From: Eumeta japonica
Taxonomy: Eukaryota > Arthropoda > Insecta > Lepidoptera > Psychidae
Assembly (NCBI GenBank): GCA_005406025.1
Contig: BGZK01000150.1
Coordinates: 62,001 to 126,000 of the forward strand
Length of the DNA stretch: 64,000 nucleotides
Direction of reading: 5' to 3'
Both the position numbers and the translations under genes were made by a program. The notes under the pieces were generated by a model that had not been told where the DNA came from, ran no database searches, and was given only the letters and a program-made list of their open reading frames with translations. Positions 34,690 through 46,749 of the stretch are shown one piece after another; position 1 is the first letter of the stretch, and every line of letters starts with the position of its first letter.

Positions 34690-36848
34690 GGCAGCATATA
34701 CAAATGTAAATAATAATAGCATATGTAAAAAAATAATAAAGATCAATGTATTCTCAACCTGGTGCATCAAAATATTCAAGGTATGCAAAATAAGGAGCTG
34801 GAGATTGAACTATTTATGAGCTATGCTAATATCGATATTTTATGTATTACGGAACATTGGCTCAGGAACTACCAGCTCCAATTTGGTTTTGTCAATCACC
34901 AGGTTGCTAGCTCCTTCAGCAGAGAGATCAATATGTGCGGATCCTTAATATTAATAAGGAATAATTTAAAGTTTAAGGAAAGAAAGGATATTGTGAGCCT
35001 TTCTGTTGAGCGAGTTATTGAAATAGCCTGTGTGGAGCTCGAGCGACTAGTTGTAATGAGCGTATACAGACCCCCTCATTCCTCCTATGAATTATTTGAG
35101 TCTGTAATGGATCAAGCTTTATGTAAAATTAGTGATAAAAGTAAACAAATAGCAATATGTGGAGACTTTAATGTAGATTTACTTGATGCCAGTAATCGCG
35201 CGGTGAAATTTTGGAGTTTTTCGGCTGTTATAATCTGTCTAATCTCTTTTTAGTTCCGACGAGGATATCTTCTACCTGTGAAACTTGTATCGACAACATC
35301 TATACAAATATTGAACCACAGGAGAAATTTATTATTCGAAATTTAAAATCAGACCACAGCGGTCAATTTGTGTCTTTGGAATATCGGTTGACAAAAATCT
35401 TAAAAGAAACATAATTTGTGTACCGGTGAACGAAAAGCGCCTTATTCAATTTAGAGAAAATATCATACGGAGAGTTCCGGAGTTTCAGTGCTGTGATGAT
35501 TCCAATGAGATGTATAATTTAATGTTTAACATGATAAAATGGAATATGATAATGTATTTAAAGTGAAAAATGTTAAAATAAATAAAAATTGTCATTTAGC
35601 GATTGGGCAACAGTGGGAATTTATAAAGTAGAAGACTGTATGAGCTTTATGACAGAGGACTTTTAATAGCAGAGTTTTGCCAAATATATAACAAAATACT
35701 CAAAATTTTAAACGTGTTTGCATCGCGGCTAAAGCCAAACACATAAATAGTAAAATAAAAACAGTAATAATGTTATGAAAACGACTTGGGGTGTCATAAA
35801 GAACGAGACTGGAAAAATTAGGAGCCAGTTATTGACTTTAAACTTAAGTTAGATGACAAAACCTTGAATGAAGACACGGAGGTTGCTAAGGCCTTTGAAA
35901 CGTTCTTTACTGACATTCCTGTTTTCACTACGAGTTCTCTTAACTCATCTCCCGCTCTTGCCGAATCATTACTGAAGAATAATAGTTCGATTTGTGATAT
36001 TAATTTGGAATTTAAATTTAAACATGTTAGTTCTGAAGAAGTTATCAAAACGTTTAAATCTTAGACATGAAGAGAACTGCTGACATTCATGGTCTTTCTA
36101 TTATAATTGTAAACTCAATTATAGATTATATTGCGCATTTGGCGTTAATCTTTAATAAGTGTTTAGATGATGGCGTGTTTCCGATTTGATGAAAGATAGT
36201 AAAGTAATTCCATTATTTAAAGGCAGTAGTATCAAGCCCAATAACTTTAGACCCATATCTATACTACCGTCACTTAGCAAAATATTCGAAAAATTAATCC
36301 TAAAGCAGTTGTTAGTACATTTTATGCCAATAAATTAATGTCAAATAAACAATTCGGTTTTACTCGGGGTCGCTCAACAATCGATGCTGGCGTTGAGCTT
36401 GTGCAACATATTTTGGAGCCTGGGAGGATTCGCGAGATGCAATTAGCATATTTTGCGATCTCTCCAAGGCTTTTGATTGTGTTCATCATGAAACTCTGAT
36501 CGGGAAACTACGTCACTATGGAGTAACAGGCCGGGCACTCGACCTTCTGAAGTCGTATTTGAGTTCAGAGGGTTGATGTCAATGGTAAGAAATCGTCTGG
36601 ATCCATAGTTCACATAGGTGTACCCAGGATCAATTCTTGGTCCCTCTTTTAGTCTACATAAATGATTTACTGCCTAGCCTTAAGGATGCTCATGAGATAG
36701 TATTGTTTGCAGATGATACTTCTTTGTTATTCAAAGTTAAAAGACAACAGCCCACTTATGACGATGTGAACAATGCTATCTCTAAGGTGAGAAATGGTTT
36801 ACTGCAAATAACCTATCACTCTTTGTTTAAGAGTGAAAGTGATTGATG
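34690..36848 (+). mobile_element. Non-LTR (Jockey/CR1-like) retrotransposon, decayed
   Basis: An endonuclease domain is seen from 34762: HQNIQGMQNKELEIELF, IDILCITEHWL, VYRPPHSSYELF and AICGDFNVDLL, then in another frame IDNIYTNIEPQEKF and LKSDHSGQFVSLEY, the APE-type endonuclease motifs. The RT domain follows with SNNFRPISILPSLSKIFEK-like sequence around 36235, a FGFTRGRSTIDA-like stretch near 36355, and LLVYINDLLPSL with FADDTSLLFKVK (36640-36750) holding the catalytic DD. Multiple frameshifts and stops make it inactive. It splits the duplicated 3' flank of copy B. Confidence 0.88.
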
Positions 36849-36849
36849 A

Positions 36850-37185
36850 GTGATGTGACTACGGTATAATTGTATAGGTGTAAAGAAATGTTCACAAACA
36901 TAGCAGCTTCCGCGCTACTTTACTTAGCGTTGCCGCTTTGGTCTTTACTGATCGTACAGGTTTAACAAAGAGAGCACGGGTCATATGTCTCTTTCTATAT
37001 ACAAAGCGGCATCGGAGCCTGGAAAAACAATATCTGTTTGTTTGTTTACCCTCGATTAGTCAATAAATCGGGCCATGATTAGACAAGGCGATAGAGACAT
37101 CGGGTCTGTCCAACGAAAATTTACAATGATATGTTTCCAGGACGATCTGTAAGAAGCAAGAAACATTTGTGTGGTTTTATTCTTC
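36850..37185 (+). other. Displaced 3' flank of copy B
   Basis: Matches 19615-19830 after copy A (GTAAAGAAATGTTCACAAAC ... GTCCAACGAAAATTTACAATGATATG). It is interrupted at about 37000-37105 by an insertion of roughly 100 bp containing a CGATTAGTCAATAAATCG inverted motif. It marks the right edge of the non-LTR insertion. Confidence 0.65.
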
Positions 37186-37864
37186 ATGAGGTGTAAAGAA
37201 ATTATTTATTGCCTATTTTTTGCTCGCTTTAAAAATGCGTGTATACCGTATGGAATCGATAACGCATCTTTCCGCAAATATTCACAATCTCCTTCTTTTT
37301 TTTAGGAAAATTTTGCCCTAGAAATTGTAGTTATTGGAGTAGTCATTTCTGAGAAGAATATATCAGAAAGCGAACTCACGAAGTACAATCTTAGCGTTTA
37401 GTGACGCGCGCACGTTGCGCGCGAAAACCCGCCCAATTCGTCATTCAAGATCGTCAATTCAAGTGCGCGTGCACTTCGAGGGCAAGATTTTGTTTCTAGT
37501 TTCAATTTACGATTAGTAACGGTTAAGTACAGTGCATATAACGACAAAAAAAAATTTAGAAAAACTAACAGAAGCGTATCCAAACTTATTTTCAAGTATT
37601 TCAGGTAATACAAAGTAATTTTTGTTTTAAACCTGAAGCGAAACCCATTTTTTTCAAACCTTACCCCGTCGCTGTCGCTATAAAAGATAAAGTCGGTTGA
37701 AAAATAGATCGCCTATTAGAGTTAGGTATTTTAAAACCTGTAGACTAGTCCGTTTTTGCGTCGCCGATCGTCCCCGTCCTGAATAATGACGGATCCATCA
37801 GACTGTGCGCCGACTACTCCGTCACGCTCAACAAGGTTTTTATGGTTGAAAGTTACCTCTTACC

Positions 37865-38031
37865 CAGGGCCGGACCGTGAGTTAAGAGGGCCCTGGGCTA
37901 ATACTACTTAGGGGCCCACCTATTTTTTTGCACATCATCTATTTTTGGCTGACTTGATTTAGCCTGGGGCGCCTTGAATCCGCGGGGCCCTGGGCTGAAG
38001 CCCAAAAAGCCATGTGATAGATCCGGCCCTG
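37865..38031. mobile_element. hAT-type MITE nested in Gypsy RT
   Basis: A 167-bp element starting CAGGGCCGGA and ending TCCGGCCCTG, perfect 10-bp terminal inverted repeats. It is flanked by an 8-bp target-site duplication with one mismatch (CTCTTACC at 37857, CCCTTACC at 38032). Removing it restores the Gypsy RT reading ESYLLP/TAQELLSKLNG. Confidence 0.92.
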
Positions 38032-38401
38032 CCCTTACCGACGGCGCAGGAATTGTTATCTAAATTAAACGGCAGCGAACAGTTCACAAAGCTAGATTTA
38101 TCGATGGCACACAATCAGTTCGAGAAAACACGAGGATTGACAAAATTTTACACGAATAAGTACTCTTCGTGGTCTTTTTAAATTTAGACGGTTAATATTC
38201 GGCAACTCTTCGAAAGGATATGAGAAGCATTCTGGCGGGGCTGGAGGGAGTTCTGTGTTTCTTGATTGACGTATTGATTACTGGAAAAAAGATAAAAAAG
38301 AACATCTCGAACGGTTCAATGAGGTATTGTGTAGATTTCAAAACGCGGGATTGACATTGCACAAGGAAGAATGCTTGTTTTTCCAAAAGGAAGTGAATTA
38401 A

Positions 38402-38490
38402 TTAGGTTGGATTATTATACAATATTAATAATAATTATTATATAATAATTATATAATAATAATAACAATAATAATATTATACAACAATAA
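38402..38490. repeat. AT-rich (TAATAATA) low-complexity tract
   Basis: About 90 bp of TAATAAT/ATAATAAT repeats lies between the RT palm-region remnant and the ECPAPKNLHELR segment of the Gypsy element. Confidence 0.8.
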
Positions 38491-39327
38491 AAACGGGACC
38501 AATGAAAAACCCACATAAAGTAAAAGCAATATCAGAATGTCCGGCTCCGAAAAATTTACATGAATTACGAACTTTTTTGGGATTAGTTAATTTTATTATA
38601 GAAATTTTATAACCGAAGCGTCTTTCGTTCTTAGTCCATTGCAAAAGAACACGAAATGCGCGTAGAATAGGCTATATTTGAGACGGCATTTAAGAAAATT
38701 TAAGTTAGCGTCAGTGTGCTGGCGCACCACGATCCGGCGGCCGCGGCCGTCGCGGACGGGACCGGCCGGCCGCGCGCGCGCACGTCCGCCGAGAGGAAAC
38801 ATATGCGCTAATTCAAAAGGAAGCTACGGCTGTTACTTTCGGAGTTCGCCGTCTTCGTCAGCCTTTTATACGCCCGCTCGGAGCCGGCGTATAAAAGGAA
38901 ATCGATATTTGGACCTAATAAAGGTGTTCTCGAAGTTTCAGTTAACCGGACTACAACGCTTTGCGATTTTTCTGTCGGCCTACAGTTATAAACTCGAATA
39001 CGTGCGGAGTACAGAAAGTAATGCGGATTGTTTATCGAGTAGGGCGTCACCGGGCGGGGCGGCGCGGGCGGGGGCCGGACGACGCCGGTCTCGAACGGCC
39101 CGCCTATGTCAATTTCATTTTAGCCGCGGGAGGGGCGAGGGCAACGGGGGGTGGGTTACCTGTAACGTTGGATAGGTTAAAAGAAGGAAAGCGCTACAGA
39201 TAGTATTTTGAAGTAAAAGTTATAGCTTACATTCTTAAAGGCTAGCCTGAGAACATTAGGAATTATATATTAAAACCTCATCACCAGTGTCGTACTCGAC
39301 TATCTTTCGAAAATGAAATAGTTATGA

Positions 39328-39596
39328 CTGTCTGACTGGCGCTGCGGTAGTGACCCTACCTGTTGCGCTGGGGTCGTGGGTTCGATTCCCGCACAAGGCA
39401 AACATTTATTTATTTGATTAAAAATTAATGTCTGTCTTGAGTCTGGGTGTTTCTTCTATGTATTAAACGTATATATTTACAAAAAAAGTATGTATGTAGT
39501 ACATCAACTATCTGGTACTACCCATAGTACAAGCCTCGTTGCTTGGTTTGGGACCAGATGGCGCTGTGTGTATATGACCGAAGATATTATTATTAC
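39328..39596 (+). mobile_element. tRNA-derived SINE nested in Gypsy
   Basis: A Pol III-type head with B-box GGGTTCGATTCCCGC (near 39379), followed by a body like the lepidopteran HaSE-type SINEs (ACTGGCGCTGCGGTAGTG, AAACATTTATTTATTTGATT, GTACTACCCATAGTACAAGC). It ends in TATTATTATTAC. A 9-bp target-site duplication TAGTTATGA lies at 39319-39327 and 39597-39605. It is inserted between the RNase H and integrase parts of the Gypsy element. Confidence 0.9.
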
Positions 39597-40904
39597 TAGT
39601 TATGAGAGGGCATAAAGTCGTTATTCCTTCGAATCTACGGGAAGCTATTCTCGATGAGGTTCATAGTTCGCACTTTGGAACTGTTAAAATGAAAGCATCG
39701 ATTCGCACGCGGCTGTGGTTTCTGGGCGTGGAGGCGGCACTCGAGCAGCGGGCGGCCGTTCGCCTCGTGCGCGCGCAGCTCCGTAGCGCCGTGGCCGCAC
39801 CCCCCTAGCCTCTTTGACGGAACAGATTTAGACTTCCAAGTCCCATAAACAAACAATATCTATTTGATTGTGGGTAGATGCTTTTTCAAAACCGTAGATA
39901 TTTCGACGTGAAATATCACATCCGCCGGCGGTATCGAGAAATTGTACGAACTTATGTCGCGTGTCGGTGTACCGCACATTCTCGTCAGCGACAACGGCAT
40001 AGGGTTCAAATCGCGCGAACTCAAACAGTTATGTGCCGTTAATTGGATCTCGCACGTGTCCTCTCCCGTGCACTGCCCCACGAGCAACAGACACGCTGAG
40101 AGCGCGGTTAAAATTGCCAAAACCTGTATAAAAATATTAACAAAATAAAATATTAATTTTTTTTTTTAATTACCGAAATTTAAACACTGTACCGATGAAC
40201 GCTCCCCGGCCGAGTTGGTTTACGGCCGACCTCTTACATTTAGATTGAATTTATTGTTAAAATAGTGGACATTGGAAGCGAATATGTCTCAAACCGTACT
40301 AAATAAACCATACTTACAGTGTAAAAATTACCGCGGCAATGACCGACCAGACTACAGAATCGAACGCTAGGTATGGACTAAATTGCATGTAAATAAGAAT
40401 AAGTTTACATGGACTGTAGGAGTTATAAAGGAAGAAATCGGACAAGGGTTGTATGTAATTAATGTTCTTACGTTAAGAGACATTTTAATCAAATCAAAAG
40501 AAGGCGAAGTTCTGATGTTAAACAACAAGAAGAGAGGCGATGTACATTGATAATGACGCTTTTGAGGATTCTGTAGACAACTGATGAACGCCTCAGCCCC
40601 AGCATCAGCGGCAGCGCCACAGATGAATACAAACGAAGGAGTACAGGTGACGGCAGCGACGGTGGTGGAAAAGGTGGAATTACTCTCACCCGTTGCTTAC
40701 GAGCAGGTGTCATGGACGAGCCCACGTTCTGGGTTTAGCTCCAGTTCCGACTCTGAGTATGTACGAGAAAAGAGCTCAATCGACATCAGTTCGTCGATTG
40801 CCACCTCCGCCACCCAGACACTGAACAACCTCACGTAGCCTCCGTACCCCGCCGCGCTAAATGACGTGTTAGCATTTAATTAAAGGAATGATTTTAGATT
40901 TTTG

Positions 40905-41240
40905 ATTGAGGGATTGTTGTATAGGTATATGTGTATGCGTTTCGGATGAGCTGCGTCTATCCGCGATCCGCCCATCAAATTAGTGAGAGTTTAATCGACA
41001 TTTCATTTACCGGTATACTTAACAGAGCTCAAATGGAACCCACGTTCGCGAGACAAATAATAGAGGCAGGATGCCTCACGTGCCACCTACATAACTCAGT
41101 TATTACACTGTACTACCTGACCCGGTAGACCTCGTTCTACTTTTACCGTTAGGTAGCGTGCCCGAATAGTGCACGTCCGCATTTTCGCATAAAACGAATT
41201 CCTTCATCAAAACATGTTAAGGTATTATGTTTATATACAG
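40905..41240 (+). mobile_element. Putative 3' LTR of the Gypsy element
   Basis: Follows the last pol/3' ORF remnant and contains the 154-bp block (41032-41185) shared with 20001-20154. A matching 5' LTR upstream of 37610 was not found by eye, so the LTR call rests on position and repetition only. Confidence 0.45.
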
Positions 41241-41589
41241 GCTTGTATATTTAATAATACTATTGACTAATCCTTTTGTAAATATTGTTAAGTGTCATTG
41301 TAATATCTCACATTTTTGCATCCATACCTAACACTTCACTTGTTAACACATTGGCTGCTATAAGAAGACTTACTCCAAATTTCGGATTCCCGTGTATACA
41401 CCAGTGAGTATCCAATGACTTTTAAAAGTCCTTAAATGTGAACAAAGTCATTAATATATGGAAAGAAAGACAGACATTTGTTTATTGCTCAGAGACAAAG
41501 AATAAAGTAACTATGAATTTTTGATTTAAATGTTGATTTTGCTAAAAAATATATTTGACCTAAAATTTTACATTTCTTTGCTATCTTTT

Positions 41590-42215
41590 GTTTTGGGATG
41601 ACGTTCTAAGGGAAGTAAATGTGATGGGGACGTCTTGACTGATTCAACGTTGAACTCCAAGCAAGATCTAGCTTTATTGTTTGACGTTGTGCAGACAAAT
41701 ATTTTGTTTCAGGAAAATACTGATGGCTTGAAGTTGGCTGTATCAAAAATTACTGGCATCATCGCACTAAAGTTATTTATGACAATTTGCGTATCAGTTG
41801 TTTAATGTGAGAGGAATTTCAGTGCATTGGAATTAAAACAAAAATTATTTATGGGCAAAAATACCTGTAACGAAACTGAATAACTTTGACATTTTAATGG
41901 TAAAATATGTAGTACAAAATATTAATTTCGATCATGCGGTTTTTGAGTGTATATGTTAAAGAGAGAAAGAAATAAATTTAAATGTTTTTGTTTGATAAAT
42001 AGATTTCGCAGATCAATGAGAAATAACGTAGAAGTAAAAAAATATCTACTATTATAATCTGAATAATAAAAAAATATACCTAATATTTTTTTTATTATAA
42101 ATCATTTTAATAAAACATTGTATATCATTATAATTTTTCTTTAACTTAACAGTTTTGATTTTTAGGGTGTCACTTCAAATCCGACCCGGGTGACACACAT
42201 CTAGCTACGGACCTG
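41590..42215 (+). mobile_element. hAT transposase C-terminal remnant
   Basis: The frame around 41770-41860 reads LKLFMTICVSVV, stop, CERNFSALELKQKLFMGKN. This is the hAT dimerisation-domain signature, whose usual form is close to LTIPVSVASCERSFSKLKLIKT. The end (GGTGTCACTTCAAATCCGA, CTAGCTACGG, 42168-42210) is shared with the MITE at 4362-4587, so that MITE is probably a deletion derivative of this family. Confidence 0.75.
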
Positions 42216-43640
42216 CTGGTAGATAAAAGATTTGATTTCCCTATAGGCAGTAACGTTAAACGTATGTTCATCATACAAATTAAAAAATGAATATAGTAAA
42301 TAGAAAACGTTAAAACATAAATTATAACGCCTACTAAACATTGTGCATTTGCTAATCGCACTTCTGACAATCGATACCAGCAGGATGGTATTAAATTTGT
42401 GTCGTTTATTTTTATAAACTAGTTAACAAGAAAAATTGTTTGGAGTGGATTTGTTTATCGCGAAGAACAGATTTAACAATTGAAAAAAATTACAAAATCA
42501 TGGTTATGTGTGTATTAAACGTTTTATAAATCCAAATTGTCCAAATATAGATAATCCAAACCATTTGTCAGCGACAATGTCAAAAGTACATTAATATTCA
42601 TTTTACGAGCTTATGCTCGGACCTAAATTTATAGGCATATTAAATTTTAATAAATATAAAACTATAATTTTGCTATACTCTTATTTAAAATATCAAATAT
42701 TTTGGTTGAATTGAATGTAATTTATTAAATCCCCAAAAATTGTAAAAAAAAAAGCAGAGGAGTGTTTGTCAAAGAGAATTTGAACTCTCTAATGAGTCAA
42801 CTTCCAAGGCTTATCTGTTCTGCTGCTAAAGTTGACTCGCGTGTTGGAATAAATAGCAATAATAGTGTTAATAACAATGAAAAATTTAATCAAAAATTAA
42901 TTTTATCTAAGAATTCACTAATAACAATACTTTAGGAGTTTCTTATCGCAAGGGAGCATCAATTAATTACGTGAGGCGATTTTTTTTTGGTGATTTCTTG
43001 ACCCCTTCCCCTTGGTAAGATTTGGACTGAGCCCCACTCCTTTGATCTCAAGTGGGATTTATCAAAACTATCAAGTATTTAACCTCATTTTAAAATGTTA
43101 AACATGTTAAATTTTATCCCGTTTTCTTTCAATTTTGCACTGTTTCTTGTGAAAAAGAAATTACGTAAATTACGTGATATTTGTCGAGCGCCCTCCACCG
43201 CCGCAAGATCGGGCGAGATTCGGCTTGACCCAAAGCACCTCACGTAATGAATGGATGCTGCCCAACGAGATTAAAAACTTACAACGCCAATTAACATTTC
43301 TATAACTACATTTTTATTATCCGAAACAGGTAAACCGCGGCATGCAAGCGTCGTTTTGAATTGAAAAGGCGGTCTTGAACTTTTGCCAATATTATTTTCT
43401 CCTCGAGTACATAATCTTTAGTTAATTCAATTTCAAAAAGTACGTTTAATATTAATGTCAATAGGGAAATAAAATCATTAGTACCTCCTACCGGTGCTGC
43501 CTCCGGTAGATTTTTTTTCCATCTTCAGAGGGAAAAGGCTCATTAAATGTCCACTGCTTCAGCCCTTGCAACGGGATTAGAGGATCCACGGCGCTGATCA
43601 CAGGGCCAACATCCACGCAGGAGCGCCACACCGAGCTTGT
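42216..43640. other. Intergenic, no gene recognised
   Basis: AT-rich sequence with only short ORFs. A stretch near 43180-43250 (GAGCGCCCTCCACCGCCGCAAGATC) and one at 43500-43640 (CCAGCGGGATTAGAGGATCC-like) have the look of decayed transposon ends but are not identified. Confidence 0.5.
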
Positions 43641-43656
43641 ATGTACATTATCGTTA

Positions 43657-43757
43657 CATATGGGACCGACTTTGTGATGTCACAGACTAAGTGCTGAAGA
43701 ACAAGGTGGGAGCGCTCAAGGAGCGACTCATCGTTACGTCACACATATCGGTCCGGT
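43657..43757. repeat. Inverted GGGACCGA...TGACGTCA-type repeat pair
   Basis: GGGACCGACTTTGTGATGTC at about 43662 faces TTACGTCACACATATCGGTCC at about 43737; the two are imperfect inverted copies. A third copy in direct orientation (GGGACCGATGTTGTGACGTC) lies at 48918. Together these bracket the P-element-like remnant and may be its terminal or subterminal repeats. Confidence 0.55.
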
Positions 43758-43979
43758 GGTATTAGACAGGCGTTAGCGCTACGAACGAATCTACAACCAT
43801 GCAAATTGTGTTTACAATGTTTGCATCTCACGAAAAAACACTACATTTAAGTTTCGAAGAAAAACTGAAACATGTGATTTTGTTTTAATTTTATAACTGT
43901 AGACATGGTGTAATTTATAAGTGTACTCATAATAAAACGTAATTCGTAATATTAAAGATTTAATTACAATAACAAAAGA

Positions 43980-46700
43980 ATGTATCCAAAGTACACAGCT
44001 AAACGCAAATCTGCAGACCGTGTAAACAAACATAGATGTCATATTATTTTCTCTGTCATCAATATTGCTGTTAATAAATGCTCCAAAATGCCGACTAAAT
44101 GTTGTGCACCGAATTGGGAAAGTAATTATGCTGGACACGATTTGTATACAGCGTTGTCTTTCCCAATGAATGAAGAACAGGAAAAAACGGACATCCGCCA
44201 ATCATCGACAAATATTTAAATCTACAAAACACACAAGAGGGAGTCATCATTGAATCATGTGTTTTAGTTCGTTTAACTTCATTTTGATTGCTATACCCAT
44301 TTATACATATTTTGAATTTTAGATTTGAGTACTACTACTTTTCACAGACAGGACATTCGTCACACCTCTGACATGTATAATGATCGAACTGGAAAGAAGT
44401 TAGTAGTGACCCTTAGAAAAATCTCGTTCAATGGACAGTGCTATACCTTTAGTGTTTCCTAATTGCCCTAGTTATTTAACCACCTCAGGACATTTACGAG
44501 AAAATTTGGAAGAAAAACGTTTTCGTTTTGAGAACAAAAGTTTAGAGTTAGTTCTACGAGAAAGTGTCAGATCACATTATGAATATGAAAAGAAATATGT
44601 GTTGAAAAATTTTAGTGAGTGCCTTGACAGGTTGTCCAAGTGTGAGGTGAATGAGAATGGATTGTTATAAACAAAAGTAACGTAGTAATATTTGTTATAA
44701 TTTCTTTACACACCGTCGCTGAAATAACTGCTTTAGCTGCATTCAATCAAAATTTAGAATTAAAGTTATTTAGAAATTGTAATGAACTGAAAAAAAATGT
44801 CGGAGAATCTTTTTCCTAAAAATATTTGTAATGTAAAAGATATTTTTTCATATTTAGACACATTATAGAATCAGAAAACAAAGTATGAATCATCATGTCA
44901 TGATACTCTCATTAATGTTATTGATACTAAAAAAAAACATTCTATTAACCTTGATGAAATTTAATATAAAAAAATAGATTTTTCCTGTGAACAATTAATG
45001 TTACTATCAACAAAGAAAGAAAGATTTAGATATTCCGTAGAGTTTTTGATATCTTTTAACCTTTTTTTATTCCATTTCACCTTATGCTGATCGTCACTTA
45101 CGTAGTACTGCCTTTTTGAATACGCCTTGTCACAAACCTATTCAGAAAGTTTGTTTTAAATATAACTGCAATCCAGAAAACCAACAGACAGACTAGCCCT
45201 TAAAAAAGAAACCAGATCAAATTCTAGTGTTGATGATAGACGAAATTTATGTTAAATCATACTTAGATTACAAAGCAGGGAATATTGTAGGTATGTCATT
45301 TCATAATGAAAAAGCAGCTACCACAACATATGTCTTTATAATGGAAAGTTTATTGAGTTAATTTAAAGAAGTTGTACATATTTTACCATTTAATGATATT
45401 AATGGGATTGATTTGTATAATTATATTAAAAAAGGTTCTAATCGGTTTGCATTCAATAGGTTTTTAATATTGTTTGTGTCGCCAGTCATAACAATTCAAT
45501 TAACTGAAAAGCAATAGCATTTTTACAATCCACCTAAACTCAGTATTGTACAACGACGTCCTGCCGATAAAATAAAACTTTATTTTTCAGTTTTGGCACG
45601 ATACGTGTCCTGAAATTCGTAATGATTGGGTTAACCAAATAAATCTGTCACTGGTATATTCGAAATTTAACCAGGCTGAAACATCTACAAATGTTGCTGA
45701 TCTTTCTGTAATTAAATCTTTGTTTGAATTAGAAAACGGTGATTTATTAAAATATGCTTACATTCTAAATCTTAAAATGCTGAACCCTCCAGTTTAGAAT
45801 GGTAGAATGTATAATTAATGTTAAACATATTTAACGAGCATGTTAATAATACTTTGCTTAAATTAGAATGTCAACAAAATAATCAAAATTATGATATTAC
45901 CGCAGAATTTGTTAAAATCATTTTAGAATGGTGCATATAGTCAAGGTTAAAACTTTATATAAACATCAAAAATTATTGAACCTATTAATGAAAATTTTGG
46001 CTCACAATCAATGAAATTGTCATTTTTTAATGAAATGTTTATAATTTTTAGATGTTTAAATATATTTTAAATCTACAAATCATTGCTTAACAAAAGAAAC
46101 TCATTTATCTTTTAGTCATTCAATTTATGCTATATTACAATTAACGGATTATTGCATCAATGAAATGAATTTCAAATTTTTATTGTCCGGGAAAATTCAA
46201 ACCGATGCTTTAAAGGATTGTTTTGGAAAATACAGAACAATGGCTGGGTCACAATATTTAGTTTCAATGAGACAATTATTTGAAATAGAATCTAAGCTTA
46301 GAGTTCAATCTTTATTGCCATTAACACTGAACTTTGACTCCTTTGGACGATTTGAAATAAATTTGAACAACATTATAAGTTATATAGCCAATGATGAAAA
46401 TTATTCAGAACGAAATTTATCTGAAAATTTCAATTTTGATATTCAAATCACTGAAAAAGATATCAATATTCAGAACCAAGTACCAGTTTTGATTTATATA
46501 GCAGGATAATGTATCCATTCGTTCCTTAAGAACGTTGCTTGTAAAATGTTTTATTTAGTTATATCAGATGAAAAAGTCAATGCAGATTTGAATTGTAATT
46601 ATAATTTGATTAGAAATTTAAACAGGGGTGGCTTCGTATTGGGGACAAAATTTGATGTGTTGAGTAGGGAGTCATGATCAAATGTTTTTACAAAGTAATA
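43980..46700 (+). mobile_element. P-element-like (THAP) transposase, decayed
   Basis: MPTKCCAPNWESNYAG at 44088 with LSFPMNEEQ has the start of a THAP zinc finger (C..C, then FP). After a gap the frame 44431-44670 contains ESVRSHYEYEKKYVLKNF. At 45230-45360 the frame reads LMIDEIYVKSYLDYKAGNIVG, interrupted by no stop until SLLS, matching the RNase H-like region of P transposases around their first catalytic Asp. The C-terminal part at 46165-46509 (LLSGKIQTDALKDCFGKYRT, VPVLIYIAGY) matches the LTQDxLExxF and YIAGY signature of P/THAP9-type proteins. Many stops are present. It is a dead element, not a host THAP gene. Confidence 0.82.
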
Positions 46701-46749
46701 ATCGAAGGCAAATCACTATTGATCTAACTTCTTCAAAAGTGTTAATGAA

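Larger units (their letters stand above)
37610..40850 (+). mobile_element. Ty3/Gypsy-like LTR retrotransposon, decayed pol
   Basis: Pieces in pol order. RT: KPYPVAVAIKDKV and LLELGILKPVD, then ASPIVPVLNNDGSIRLCADY (37630-37830), then FTKLDLSMAHNQFE. RT end and connection: ECPAPKNLHELRTFLGLVNF (38535-38595). RNase H: YSYKLEYVRSTESNADCLSS (38980-39040). Integrase zinc-binding and core: RGHKVVIPSNLREAILDEVH (39602) and GVPHILVSDNGIGF with SPVHCPTSNRHAESAVK (39960-40120). Stops, frameshifts and two nested insertions (37865-38031, 39328-39596) make it inactive. GC-rich tracts at 38720-38800 and 39040-39150 interrupt the RNase H region and are unlike the rest. Confidence 0.88.

Noticed and set aside
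39380..39400. Possible tRNA gene from the GGTTCGATTCCC box
   Set aside because: No closable cloverleaf. The context is a SINE with target-site duplication.
44088..44220. Host THAP-domain gene
   Set aside because: The following frames match P-element transposase regions and are full of stops; it is a transposon remnant.
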